From Oleiagrimonas sp. C23AA (GTDB taxonomy: Bacteria > Pseudomonadota > Gammaproteobacteria > Xanthomonadales > Rhodanobacteraceae), in assembly GCF_011759385.1 (NCBI RefSeq), contig NZ_JAARLY010000005.1:268739-332738 (forward strand): a stretch of 64,000 nt of DNA, in the 5' to 3' direction. The position numbers and the translations under genes are program-made. The notes under the pieces were generated by a model. The model was not told the origin of the DNA. It saw only the letters and a list, made by a program, of their open reading frames with translations, and made no database searches. Of this stretch, positions 38,911 through 48,417 are shown piece by piece. Within the stretch, counting starts at the first letter, position 1. Every line of letters begins with the position of its first letter.

Positions 38911-40109
38911 TTGCTCCTGGCCGCGGGCGAACCTGACATCCATTTCGCACTGCGGGTTTTCAGCGCGCCGCGGATGCGACGCATGGCTTGGATCAGGTAC
39001 GGCATTGGATCATTCCATCGCCATAGTGCGTCGCACACCCGGTCGACCGTTTCGAACCCTTGACCGATGGACTGCTGCTGCGCGGCGGCAGACTGCTCGT
39101 CTTCCGAGCGCATCCGCCAGGCCAGCGAGCGCCCGGCCCGCGAAGAATGCGCCCCAGGCTGCCCCAGTTCGGCACAGTAGGCCGCATATGGCAGGTTGAC
39201 ACCATTGAGTGTGGCTACCTCGGCCTGGTAATCCGTGCGACCGATGGTCGGTTCGACCATCCGAAACTCGCCACTGCGCACATCGCGCTTGTATTCCATG
39301 CCTGCCATGCCGGTAACCCCGGCCTGTTGAAAGAAACGGGTGGTCAGAGCCGACAGCACGTCGTGTGCTTCTGGCGCCGGCATGCAGCTGGCCGTGCCGC
39401 CCACCTGGGGCGGCCACGAACGCACCTTGCGGCCGGTGAACGATGCCGTCACCAGGCCCTGTCGGTCCAGATACTGCAGACAGAAATAGATGCTCGAATC
39501 GGGGCCTTCGGTCCATTCCTGCACCACCACGTCATCCATCACCGGCAATATGCGCCGGATCAGCTCGCAGGCTTCGGCGACATGTTCCACCCGGTATGCC
39601 TTTTTGAACTGCTTGCTGTACTCGGCGTGTCGCTCACCCGGCTTGACCACCACCGGAAACTGCAAGCGGTCCAGTGCCGACAAGTCTTCCAATTTGCGAA
39701 TATGCACCAAGGCAGGGATCGGACCACCCAGCTGCTCGGCCAGGCGCTGAAAGCCTTGCTTGTGCTGCAAGGCGTCGACCAGCGCCACAGGTGGCAGGCT
39801 GAAACGGTATAGCGCCGACAAGCGCTCACGCTGGTGCGATACGGCACGCACGCTCTCTTCCTGGGTCAACAGCAACACCGGCCGCTGACCGGCGAAGCGG
39901 GTGCTTGCCAGATGCACCAGTGCGTCGACCAGGGCATCACCATGCAAGGCCTCAACTTTGAGCGGCCGCGCCGCACGCGTGCGCATCTCCGCGCGTCGCT
40001 CATCGGTGTCCAGCAGCCACGCCGGCACGCCGGCACGCGCCAGACTGCGCGCCACGCCCAAGCCGTTGAGGCCGGCGCCTACAATCACCGCAGGTGTATC
40101 GACGCGCAT
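38907..40109 (-). CDS. ATP-grasp carboxylate-amine ligase-like protein
   Basis: 400 aa. An N-terminal Rossmann-like part (PAVIVGAGLNGLGVARSLARAGV) is followed by the ATP-grasp core with FPVVVKPGERH near residue 150, VVVQEWTEGPDS, FTGRKVRSWPPQVGG and MAGMEYKRDVRSGEFRMVEPTIGRTDY, where E and N/R ligands of Mg-ATP sit. These enzymes join a carboxylate to an amine or thiol through an acyl phosphate. Found in XrtA loci with amidotransferases. It may attach an amino acid to a uronic acid. Start and stop overlap both neighbours by 1-4 bp. Confidence 0.85.
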   Translation of the reverse strand: MRVDTPAVIVGAGLNGLGVARSLARAGVPAWLLDTDERRAEMRTRAARPLKVEALHGDALVDALVHLASTRFAGQRPVLLLTQEESVRAVSHQRERLSALYRFSLPPVALVDALQHKQGFQRLAEQLGGPIPALVHIRKLEDLSALDRLQFPVVVKPGERHAEYSKQFKKAYRVEHVAEACELIRRILPVMDDVVVQEWTEGPDSSIYFCLQYLDRQGLVTASFTGRKVRSWPPQVGGTASCMPAPEAHDVLSALTTRFFQQAGVTGMAGMEYKRDVRSGEFRMVEPTIGRTDYQAEVATLNGVNLPYAAYCAELGQPGAHSSRAGRSLAWRMRSEDEQSAAAQQQSIGQGFETVDRVCDALWRWNDPMPYLIQAMRRIRGALKTRSAKWMSGSPAARSK

Positions 40110-41398
40110 CAGCGCGTCTCCACGGTCGCGCGTTTTCCCAGCACACCCGCATAGACATCGCGATAGCGCGCCACACTGGCCCGCCAGGTACGCTCGCGCT
40201 CGACAAACGCACGACCGTTCGCGATGACCTCGCTCCAGGCGTCAGGGCGCTTCATAAGCTGTAAAATACGAGCGGCGAGGGCTTGCGCCGAATCAGCCTT
40301 AAATAGGTGGCCGTTGCCGCCATCATTGATCAATTCACGATGCCCGCCGACATCCGAGGCTGCCACCAGCTTGCCCATGGCCATGGCCTCCAGCGGCTTC
40401 AGCGGCGTCACCAGATCGGTCAGGCGCCGCGAGACCCGCGGATACACCATCACATCCATCACACTGTAGTACCGCCCTACTTCGGCATGCGGCACGCGAC
40501 CCGTGAAGTGCACTGCGTGCTCTAGACCAAGCTCGTCACGTAGCGCCTTCAGAGAGGCCTCCTGCGGTCCTCCACCGACCAGCATCAGCCGGATCTGCGG
40601 ATCGTTGCGTAGTACCTCGGGCATGGCGCGCAGCAGAAGATCGAGCCCCTCATAGGCATAAAAGGAGCCGGCGAACCCCAGCGTCTTTCCGGGCGTCAGG
40701 CCGTAATGCTGCTGCAAGGTCGCATCGGCCCGCTCCTGGAACGCAAAGGTGGAAACATCCACCGCGTTGGGAATGACCGTGATGCGGTCAGCTGCCAGAC
40801 CGCGCCCAAGCATGTCCTTGCGCAGGCCCTCGCAGATGGTCGTCACGGCATCGGCACGCCGTAGTGCCCGCGTCTCCAGCGCTCGCGTCAGGCGGTAGCG
40901 AAGCCCCCACTCCGCCGCGGTACCGTGATCGGCGGCCGCGTCCTCCCAGAAGGCACGCACCTCGTAGACCACCGGGATGCCTTTCTCCCGACCAACCGAC
41001 AAGGCCGGTATCGCGTTCAACACCGGCGAATGGGCATGGATGATGTCCGGCCGTACCTGGTCGACCACCTCGGCAAGCCGGCGGCGCAATGCGCCCATCA
41101 GGCCGCGGTGGCGCAGCAGCGGCAACCGGCCCGTTAAACCGCCCACCGGCGGCGTGCGGAAAAAGGACCACTCGTCGATCTGTTCTTCGCGCACCTCGCC
41201 ATTTCCCTGCTTGGGGCTGGTTACATGAAACGTCTGCCACCCCAACGCGCGCTGCTGATTGAGGATGGCGAGCGTGCGGAACGTATACCCACTGTGCAGC
41301 GGCAATGAATGATCGAGCACGTGCAAAATCCGCAACGGTCGCTCTTCAGCGCCTGTCGGATGCTCCGGTCGCAAGGTGTTGTTCGCCATCCCCACCAT
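40109..41398 (-). CDS. XrtA-associated glycosyltransferase, Daro_2409 family (stp3)
   Basis: 429 aa, GT4. The start LRILHVLDHSLPLHSGYTFR with LAILNQQRALGWQTFHVTSPKQG fits the exosortase A-associated family TIGR04063. The GT-B donor site is seen in YYSVMDVMVYPRVSRRLTDLVTPLKPLEAMAMGK (read as E-x7-E type; K and E conserved). I chose the ATG at 41398, whose first base is shared with the preceding TGA (TGATG), rather than the in-frame GTG one codon upstream. Part of the core repeat-unit assembly. Confidence 0.92.
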   Translation of the reverse strand: MVGMANNTLRPEHPTGAEERPLRILHVLDHSLPLHSGYTFRTLAILNQQRALGWQTFHVTSPKQGNGEVREEQIDEWSFFRTPPVGGLTGRLPLLRHRGLMGALRRRLAEVVDQVRPDIIHAHSPVLNAIPALSVGREKGIPVVYEVRAFWEDAAADHGTAAEWGLRYRLTRALETRALRRADAVTTICEGLRKDMLGRGLAADRITVIPNAVDVSTFAFQERADATLQQHYGLTPGKTLGFAGSFYAYEGLDLLLRAMPEVLRNDPQIRLMLVGGGPQEASLKALRDELGLEHAVHFTGRVPHAEVGRYYSVMDVMVYPRVSRRLTDLVTPLKPLEAMAMGKLVAASDVGGHRELINDGGNGHLFKADSAQALAARILQLMKRPDAWSEVIANGRAFVERERTWRASVARYRDVYAGVLGKRATVETR

Positions 41399-42714
41399 CA
41401 CTTTCTCTCGATTTCCGGATCGACCACCTTAGCCAAGACCCGGGCATAGAGTGCATGCTGTGCTTTCACAACAGGATCCCACCCAAGCTGCTCCGCAAAA
41501 GCTCTAGTAGCTGAGCGCTTGGGCGAGCGTTGCTTGAGTCGCAGCCACGCGGACACGATCGCGTCGGCACTTCGCTCCAAGGCAATTTCTCCAGCTTCCG
41601 GGGCCGTCAACACTTCGGTGACTCCGGCAAATGGAGCGGCCACTACCGGCGTGCCGCACCCCAGCGACTCCAAGACCACATTGGGCATGCCCTCACGGCT
41701 GGAAGCGAGCACCGTCGTATCTGCCATGTTGTAGTAGTTAATCAATTCGGCATGTGGTTTAGCACCGAGAAACTTCACTCTCGTGCCCAAGCCCAGCCTT
41801 TCAACCAACCCTCGTAGAGTGCGTTCTTGCGGGCCATCGCCGACAACCAGAAGCGTTACACTCGAAACGCGTGCCAAAGCTTCAATGACGATATGGACCC
41901 CCTTGCGCTCGATGAGATGGCCAACCGTAAGCCACACCGAGCCAGAAAAATCCATGGGCTTGCGCCTTTTATCGCAAGCGACAGGCTTAAAGCGATTAAG
42001 ATCGACACCATTGCGCAAAACACTAACATCAGATGCGCTTACACCCAGATTAACCAGTTGATCACGCAAAGCATTCGAGACGGTGACAACTGCAGCTGCA
42101 CGTTTACACGCACACAATATGGCCCGCCGAGGGCTTCTGTAGCGCGGAATAAGGGTCACGTCATTACCACGTGCTGTGAGAACCACAGGCAACCCCAAGC
42201 GAGAACCGATGGCCGTTGCGGCAACACCATCTGGGTAAAGGTAATGCGCATCTATTAAATCATATTTGGAGTCTTCTCGTAAGACACGACGAACCACCGA
42301 AAGCAGCGCACGAAACATCAGTGAAGGTGCTAGGCTCATACCAACCTTTGGAATCACTAGATATCGAGGGTGTCTAATTTTTATGCCGTGACGCTCTTCA
42401 TATTCAGGCACCTTGGCAAAGGCAGCATAAGAGCCAAATATCTTGTTTTTAAAAGGAAACCACGGCACAGGAGCAATAACAGTCGCTGCAATACGACCGG
42501 AATCCACCAAGTGGCGAAGGCGCTCTTCAACAAATATTCCATGGCGAGGCTGCGCTACATTTGGGTACAAGCTCGTGAATACCAGAAGACGAATTTTCGA
42601 CAACTCCGCGTCTTCGGGAGATATTGCGTCAGCGGATGATACAGCGCTTGGGCTTTTTGTACCCGCGAAGGAACGTCCATCAACAGCGATATCAGTGATA
42701 GGTGACGTATTCAT
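41398..42714 (-). CDS. Glycosyltransferase family 4 protein
   Basis: 438 aa, GT-B fold. RLLVFTSLYPNVAQPRHGIFVEERLRHL is a typical GT4 start after a 40-residue N-terminal extension; DLIDAHYLYPDGVAA, VLTARGNDVTLIPRY, LLVVGDGPQERTLRGLVE and SSREGMPNVVLESLGCGTPVVA (each shown in part) mark acceptor and donor domains with the E-x7-E motif. GC falls slightly toward its 5' part. It overlaps the sulfotransferase gene by ATGA and stp3 by 1 bp. Donor sugar is unknown. Confidence 0.9.
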   Translation of the reverse strand: MNTSPITDIAVDGRSFAGTKSPSAVSSADAISPEDAELSKIRLLVFTSLYPNVAQPRHGIFVEERLRHLVDSGRIAATVIAPVPWFPFKNKIFGSYAAFAKVPEYEERHGIKIRHPRYLVIPKVGMSLAPSLMFRALLSVVRRVLREDSKYDLIDAHYLYPDGVAATAIGSRLGLPVVLTARGNDVTLIPRYRSPRRAILCACKRAAAVVTVSNALRDQLVNLGVSASDVSVLRNGVDLNRFKPVACDKRRKPMDFSGSVWLTVGHLIERKGVHIVIEALARVSSVTLLVVGDGPQERTLRGLVERLGLGTRVKFLGAKPHAELINYYNMADTTVLASSREGMPNVVLESLGCGTPVVAAPFAGVTEVLTAPEAGEIALERSADAIVSAWLRLKQRSPKRSATRAFAEQLGWDPVVKAQHALYARVLAKVVDPEIERK

Positions 42715-43715
42715 GACAACGCCTCCGATGATGAAACTGGATTATTTATATTCTCAGGATATAAATAAGAAATCGAGCTTTTACTCAAGATAACCTGTAT
42801 TTTATTAATAACCTCTGGCGGCAACTCCGAGCGCCAGCGCTCGGCCGAGCGAAGCGGATTCTTGAACACGCTGTAGTACCCGCTCTGCGCCTCCTGCGTA
42901 CTGGCCTGGACAAATCGTTCGGACTGCGGATGCCAGTCCAGACCGGTGAACTGGAACATACGCTGGGTCATCGCCACAGGCTCGGCACAAATATCCTCGT
43001 ACCGAAGGGTGAGTACGCGCTCGCTGTGCCCGATGTCGGCGAGGACCTTTTCCTGCATCAGCACCCAACGCCATGCCAGGCGCTCCTCGGGCCTGAGTTT
43101 TGCGATCTCGTCCAGATCAAGACGGTGACGCTTCGCGGTAGGGGTCGCCAGCAGCATCTTAAGCAACCACAGGTCATTGGCACTTGGCTGCACATCGCTG
43201 AACCGCTGTGCCGCCTCGCCACGCAGCACCGATGCCACGTAACCGCATGGATGGCGCATCAAGTGAATGGCACGGGCCGACGGCAGGGCATCGACACACA
43301 CCCCCAGGCGTCCCATCGACTCGATGGACTTCCAGACCAGACGCGTGTGACTCGAGCTATCCGCAGTGGGCCGATATGGCGCGGGGAAGTGCCGACGCAG
43401 ACGACTGGCCAGCTTGGCTGCCAGTACGCTGGCGCGATAGGTGGAAAGTTGGACGGAAGACAGGTAACTCTTGGGGAACAGCGGCTGCTTGCCGACCACT
43501 TCCGGCGAGCGCATCTTCGGTACCTGCGCCAGGTAACCCTGCAGCTCGGTGCGAAACGCGGAAGCGTCGCCCATGTCCGGGAACAGCGGCATGGACAACC
43601 GGCGCAGACTGTCAGGCTCGTGCCGATACAAGGTGTCTGGATGACTGTCGAACAACTTGCCGACCCAGGTCGTTCCGGAGCGCGGCATACCGAAGACAAG
43701 AATGCACCGGCTCAT
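42711..43715 (-). CDS. Sulfotransferase family protein
   Basis: 334 aa. It begins CILVFGMPRSGTTWVGKLFDSHPD: PRSGTTW is the 5'-phosphosulfate loop of PAPS-dependent sulfotransferases, and AIHLMRHPCGYVASV (around residue 160) holds the 3'-phosphate-binding Arg and Ser. The enzyme would move a sulfate group from PAPS to a hydroxyl, most likely on the polysaccharide. ATGA overlaps link it to the amidotransferase gene before and the GT after. The APS kinase fragment at the end of the window belongs to PAPS supply. Confidence 0.88.
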   Translation of the reverse strand: MSRCILVFGMPRSGTTWVGKLFDSHPDTLYRHEPDSLRRLSMPLFPDMGDASAFRTELQGYLAQVPKMRSPEVVGKQPLFPKSYLSSVQLSTYRASVLAAKLASRLRRHFPAPYRPTADSSSHTRLVWKSIESMGRLGVCVDALPSARAIHLMRHPCGYVASVLRGEAAQRFSDVQPSANDLWLLKMLLATPTAKRHRLDLDEIAKLRPEERLAWRWVLMQEKVLADIGHSERVLTLRYEDICAEPVAMTQRMFQFTGLDWHPQSERFVQASTQEAQSGYYSVFKNPLRSAERWRSELPPEVINKIQVILSKSSISYLYPENINNPVSSSEALS

Positions 43716-45667
43716 GACGACGCCTCCGCCGCCGGCACCTGTCGCAGGAGTTCACCTGCGGCCAGGCCGTCAGCCTGGCCCTGCGTACGGCGCAGGAAAG
43801 CATCCAGCATCAAAAGACTCCACAGCGTCGGGCTGTGGTCGCGTTGACCGGATACGTGCTGATGCACCAGGCGCGCGACCATCGCCGGCTCGAAATAACC
43901 TGACTCGGCAAGCGCCCCCTGCATCAGCGACTGCTGCAACCGGCTGCGCAGCGCGCCGCGAAACCACGCGGCCACGGGCACGCGAAAACCCATCTTGGAC
44001 CTGTAAAGCACCTCGTGCGGCAGGTCCGGTTCAAGCATCTTCTTGAAGATGAACTTGCCTTCACCGCCACGCAGCTTCAGCGCAGGTGGCACGCTCGACG
44101 CCCATTCGACCAGCCGATGGTCGAGCACCGGCACGCGCACCTCCAAGCTATGCGCCATGCTGGCACGATCGACCTTGGTCAGGATGTCTCCGGGAAGCCA
44201 GGTCTTGAAGTCAAGATACTGGGCCAGCGACAAGGGATGATCGGTCGGCGCACGCCGGGCATGGTCACGAAACACTTCCAGCGCGTCATAACCCTGCAGG
44301 TCACGTCTGAAAGCGGCGCTGTAGAGTGAGCCGCGCATAGCCGTCGAGGTGATGCTGACACTGTGAAAATAGGCTTCCGCATCGTCCCGCGCCAGAGCTT
44401 GCAAGGTGGTCTTGGCACGCAGCGGACGCGGCGCCCAGTCCGCCTTGGGATAGAGGCCACCAAGCAGACCGAATAGCGGCTTTCTCACCCCCGCCGGCAC
44501 GCGCGCGCGCAACGCGCTTTCCCAGGCATGCAGCCGGTAGCGTCGATAGCCGGCGAAATTCTCGTCGCCGCCGTCACCGGACAGCGCCACGGTCACATGT
44601 TTGCGGGCCAACTGGCACACCCGCCAGGTGGGCAGCGCGGAACTGTCGGCGAACGGCTCGTCGTAGGTGGCGGCCAGCGTGTCAAGAAGGTCGTAGTCCT
44701 TCGTGTCGACGTGCTCTTCGAAATGGTTGGTGTGAAGGTGCCGCGCTACCTGCCGCGCATAGACCGTTTCGTCAAAGCCACGTTGATCGAAACCGATCGA
44801 GCAGGTATTGACCGGCGCCTGCGAGCCACGGCTCATGCTTGCCACCACGGCACTGGAATCGACGCCTCCAGACAGGAAGGCCCCCAGGGGAACATCGGAC
44901 ACCATCTGGCTGGCTACCGACTCGTCCAACAGGCTGCGCAGCCGCGCTGTCGCCTCATCGATCCCAAGGCTCTGGTCGACATCAAAGGGCAGGTCCCAAT
45001 ACTGGCGCGGCAGGGGGACCGGCTCACCCGCTCGCCAGCTCAGCCAGTGCCCCGGAGGCAGCTTGAATATCCCCTTGTAGATGCTCTTCGGATCGGGCAC
45101 ATAGCCCAGCGCCAGGTAGTCCTCCAGTGCCTGTGGATCGAGCTGGCGATCCACGTCCGGGTGCGCGATCAGGCCCTTGAGCTCGGAGGCGAACACCAAG
45201 TCGCCACGACGCGTGAAACCGTAGTAGAGCGGCTTGATGCCCAAGTGGTCGCGGGCCAGAAAGATGCGCTCGGCGCGCGCATCCCACATCGCGAACGCGA
45301 ACATGCCCCGTAACTGTGGCAGGCACTGCTCGCCACCCTGCTGCCAGGCCCGCAACAGCACCTCGGTGTCACTATGGCTGCTGAAGGTGACACCCTGTTG
45401 TTCCAGCTCGGCCTTCAGCAACGGGCAATTGTACAGCTCGCCGTTGTAGACCAGCGCCAGTCCGGCCGCTTCGTCCAGCATGGGTTGCTGACCATGGCTG
45501 AGATCGATGATGGACAGACGACGGTGCGCAAGCCCGACGCCCGCGGCCACGTGTATGCCGGCCTCGTCGGGACCGCGGTGGCGCTGCGCTTCCCGCATGG
45601 CGAGAAGGTGCTCCCGGCGCACCCCGGCCTCTCGGCCCTCTGCTACGATTCCAGCCAGACCGCACAT
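43712..45667 (-). CDS. XrtA-associated amidotransferase 1 (AsnB-type)
   Basis: 651 aa, complete class II architecture. It begins MCGLAGIVA, so Cys2 is present as glutaminase nucleophile, with RGPDEAGIH and YNGELYN for glutamine binding. The synthetase part has AFLSGGVDSSAVVASM near residue 263 and VALSGDGGDENFAGYRRY. This is the exosortase A system amidotransferase 1 family (TIGR03108). It uses glutamine nitrogen to amidate a carboxylate, presumably a uronic acid of the repeat unit; free asparagine synthesis is the alternative. The start lies 3 bp after stp2. Confidence 0.94.
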   Translation of the reverse strand: MCGLAGIVAEGREAGVRREHLLAMREAQRHRGPDEAGIHVAAGVGLAHRRLSIIDLSHGQQPMLDEAAGLALVYNGELYNCPLLKAELEQQGVTFSSHSDTEVLLRAWQQGGEQCLPQLRGMFAFAMWDARAERIFLARDHLGIKPLYYGFTRRGDLVFASELKGLIAHPDVDRQLDPQALEDYLALGYVPDPKSIYKGIFKLPPGHWLSWRAGEPVPLPRQYWDLPFDVDQSLGIDEATARLRSLLDESVASQMVSDVPLGAFLSGGVDSSAVVASMSRGSQAPVNTCSIGFDQRGFDETVYARQVARHLHTNHFEEHVDTKDYDLLDTLAATYDEPFADSSALPTWRVCQLARKHVTVALSGDGGDENFAGYRRYRLHAWESALRARVPAGVRKPLFGLLGGLYPKADWAPRPLRAKTTLQALARDDAEAYFHSVSITSTAMRGSLYSAAFRRDLQGYDALEVFRDHARRAPTDHPLSLAQYLDFKTWLPGDILTKVDRASMAHSLEVRVPVLDHRLVEWASSVPPALKLRGGEGKFIFKKMLEPDLPHEVLYRSKMGFRVPVAAWFRGALRSRLQQSLMQGALAESGYFEPAMVARLVHQHVSGQRDHSPTLWSLLMLDAFLRRTQGQADGLAAGELLRQVPAAEASS

Positions 45668-45670
45668 GAG

Positions 45671-46864
45671 CTAATCCTCCCCCCGCTTGCCTATACCCTC
45701 GGCCGCCATGTCCTCTCGATCGCTGTCACTAACGAGCAAGCTATCGTAGAGCGCGGTATACGCGTCCAGCATGGTCTGCAGACTGAATTGCGCCAGCGCG
45801 GTGTCACGCCCGGCCCTGCCGTGCTGACGCCGCAACGAGCTATGCATGATGTATTCAGCCAGTGCCATGGAGAACGCCCGCGGCTGACTGGCGGGCACCA
45901 GCGTTCCTGTCACCCCATCGACCACCACCTCACCGACGCCGCCAACCTGCGTGGCCACCACCGGCAGCCCGGAGGCCATGGCTTCCAGCAGCACCCCGGG
46001 CATGCCCTCGGCGATGGAAGACAACGCAAAGACATCAAACTCAGCCAGCAAGGCCGGAATGTCGCTGCGATTGCCCAGCAACCTAACCTGCCCGGAAAGT
46101 CCCAAGTGCGCAATGTGGGATTCCAGCGCAGGACGCTGTGTGCCCTCTCCCACCACCACCAGGCGCAGACGTGTCCGCTGGTCGGGCAGCGCTTCACATA
46201 GGCAGCCGAAGGCACTGATCAACCCGGTCTGGTCCTTGACCGCGTCAAGCCGACCCACAGTGCCAATCAGCAAACTGCCAGGTGGAGCGAAATCACGCAG
46301 TAGCACGCGCTCAGCCGGATCGCTGCTTGCGTCGGCAAAGGCCGCCACATCGATCCCGTTGGGGATGCATGTCACCCGCTCGGCCGGAATGCCCACGTTG
46401 GCCGTCAGCCAGTTGCGCAAATCCGCCGAGACGGCGAGATAGCGGTCGATAAAGGGCAGCAGCCCGCGACGCAGCAATCGATATTTCCGGTTCTCGCCGT
46501 TTGGGTCCGCGGCATCTCTTCCCCGCTCGGCGTGGACAACACGCCTGACACCGGCCAGCCGCGCGACAGGTGCCGTGTCCAGTGCCCCAAAATTATAGGT
46601 ATGGACGATATCCGGCTTCACGCTTCGCAGTACTCGCCACAACCGCAGATAGCAACGCCAGTCCTTGCCGGGCCGTTTGTCCAGCGCCAGGCAGCGAACA
46701 TCCTCGGGCTCGATTCGATCCCGAAAATCGCCATAACCCTGCAGGCAGATCACCGCATGGCGATAGTGATGACAGGTGCCGTTGATCAACCTTACAAGCA
46801 TCTGCTCCATGCCGCCGGTATCCAGGCGGTAAAGCACATGCGCAATCAGCGGACGGCGACTCAT
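45671..46864 (-). CDS. XrtA-associated glycosyltransferase stp2
   Basis: 397 aa, GT4. Start IAHVLYRLDTGGMEQMLVRLIN, VHTYNFGALDTAPVARLAGV, VVHAERGRDAADPNGENRKYRLLRR and VTCIPNGID (in part) fit the exosortase A sugar transferase family TIGR03088, with DP-x-G-x-N-R-x-Y as its most recognisable sequence. Donor motif ALSSIAEGMPGVLLEAMASGLPVVATQVGG. The start overlaps the xrtA stop in ATGA. It adds one sugar to the lipid-linked unit; identity unknown. Confidence 0.93.
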   Translation of the reverse strand: MSRRPLIAHVLYRLDTGGMEQMLVRLINGTCHHYRHAVICLQGYGDFRDRIEPEDVRCLALDKRPGKDWRCYLRLWRVLRSVKPDIVHTYNFGALDTAPVARLAGVRRVVHAERGRDAADPNGENRKYRLLRRGLLPFIDRYLAVSADLRNWLTANVGIPAERVTCIPNGIDVAAFADASSDPAERVLLRDFAPPGSLLIGTVGRLDAVKDQTGLISAFGCLCEALPDQRTRLRLVVVGEGTQRPALESHIAHLGLSGQVRLLGNRSDIPALLAEFDVFALSSIAEGMPGVLLEAMASGLPVVATQVGGVGEVVVDGVTGTLVPASQPRAFSMALAEYIMHSSLRRQHGRAGRDTALAQFSLQTMLDAYTALYDSLLVSDSDREDMAAEGIGKRGED

Positions 46865-48417
46865 GGGCGTTCTCCAGCGTCAGCTGGCGGCAGCAGGTCA
46901 CGCCTGGGCAACGCATGAGCAAACTGTGCCAAATCACGCCTGGCTTGCTCTGCATCGTCATGAGTGATGACTGTCGACCATGCCCACACCGAGGATCGCG
47001 GCGGTTGTCCTCGCAGCACAATCCATGCCTGTAGCAACTTAGCCAGCACCGGAGAGCGCGTGCAACGCTGATTCACGCAGTACCGGAACCAGACCAGCCG
47101 GGCACCTGTATCTCCCTTCAGCCACAACTCGCCAAGCTTGATACGCTGACCTTGAGTCAGCTGCAGTGATCGAGCGGACTGGCTGAGCACCTGCCCTTGC
47201 GCAGGATCGTATAGGCGATTTCCGAAAGTAATAAGGTTATGCCCACGCTGCGGCTGACCAAGGTAGGCGGCATGAAAAAATCCGACCACCCTGCCGCTCG
47301 AGGCTGATCGGTAGGCGACATGGATCCACTTCGAGGCGCCCCGGAACATTGGCTGCCAGCCGTCAGCGCCTGCACCGACCACTGACCAGCCTGCGACCGA
47401 TGGCGCCGTCAAAGAGGTCCCGACTGGGGGCATGGACCTGGCCTTGCCGGTAGCCAGTAACGGCCCTGCAATCAGCAGTACCATCGCCGCTGGCCATAGA
47501 GCCACGCGCCAGCCCGCCATCTGGCCGCCCCCTTCAGCGGGAGCCTGCCGCGCCATGGGTGGATCGCGGAAAAACCACCCCAGCAGCAACAGCAGCAACA
47601 GCACCGCGCCGAAAAACTGCCAGCCAAACACCATGTGATCGGTACCCGAGGCGTACTTCAGTCCCCAGGTTTCGCCAATCAACACAGTCAAATACACCCT
47701 GATGCCATTGGCCAAGACCGGCACTACCGCAGACAGCACGACAAATGCCACCCGCTTCCACATGTATTGATACATCAAATAGGCGTATAGACATCCCAAT
47801 GCACTGCAGGCAGCGAAGAACTTCACGCCGCTGCAGGCATCCTCCACCATCCAGGTTGCCGTAGGCGTAAGTATCTCGCGACCGTTCAACAGCACCGGGA
47901 TGCCAGTCAATTCCAGCGCATGTACCGCGAAATGTGCGGTGAAATCCTGCAACGGACCCACCAGTCCATCCCCCCAGGGCACGGCAAAAATCACCAAGTA
48001 GCCCAAGGGGAACGCCAACACCCAGAGCGCACGCCATCCCCAGCAGGCCAGCACCAGCGCCGGAAACATTGCCACGAAGGCAAAATGCTGCGCCAGATTG
48101 ATATCGAGCCGATGACCGGTCCACCACACCAGCACTAGCGCACCCACCATGGTCAGGCCCCAAACGCTGGGCTTGATTGGCCGGGCCATCAGCTCATGGC
48201 GCAGGGTCAACGCTACCCATAAGCTCAATGGAAAGATCAGGAAGGCATATTGATAGGTACCGTCCCCCGCCCATGCCTGCCACAGTGACCTGATGGTCTG
48301 CCAGAAGCCTGCCAACAGCACAACAACAGCCATACCAAGAACGGCGATCGCACGCTGCCAGCCGGCAGCGCGCGCCAACACAAACACTCGAGCCTTCAAC
48401 ACGCTGCTCACGAGCAT
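46861..48417 (-). CDS. xrtA: Exosortase A fused to an EpsI domain
   Basis: 518 aa. The N-terminal ~290 residues are a polytopic membrane protein with the exosortase active-site set: Cys195 in VEDACSGVKFF, Arg240 in VLANGIRVYLTV and His261 in GTDHMVFGWQFFG. The C-terminal ~220 residues are an EpsI-type periplasmic domain (WSVVGAGADGWQPMFRGAS, VGFFHAAYLGQPQRGHNLI). XrtA is thought to cleave PEP-CTERM tails and transfer the proteins during export, a Gram-negative analogue of sortase. The fusion is usual for this type. It overlaps stp1 by 10 bp. Confidence 0.95.
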   Translation of the reverse strand: MLVSSVLKARVFVLARAAGWQRAIAVLGMAVVVLLAGFWQTIRSLWQAWAGDGTYQYAFLIFPLSLWVALTLRHELMARPIKPSVWGLTMVGALVLVWWTGHRLDINLAQHFAFVAMFPALVLACWGWRALWVLAFPLGYLVIFAVPWGDGLVGPLQDFTAHFAVHALELTGIPVLLNGREILTPTATWMVEDACSGVKFFAACSALGCLYAYLMYQYMWKRVAFVVLSAVVPVLANGIRVYLTVLIGETWGLKYASGTDHMVFGWQFFGAVLLLLLLLGWFFRDPPMARQAPAEGGGQMAGWRVALWPAAMVLLIAGPLLATGKARSMPPVGTSLTAPSVAGWSVVGAGADGWQPMFRGASKWIHVAYRSASSGRVVGFFHAAYLGQPQRGHNLITFGNRLYDPAQGQVLSQSARSLQLTQGQRIKLGELWLKGDTGARLVWFRYCVNQRCTRSPVLAKLLQAWIVLRGQPPRSSVWAWSTVITHDDAEQARRDLAQFAHALPRRDLLPPADAGERP

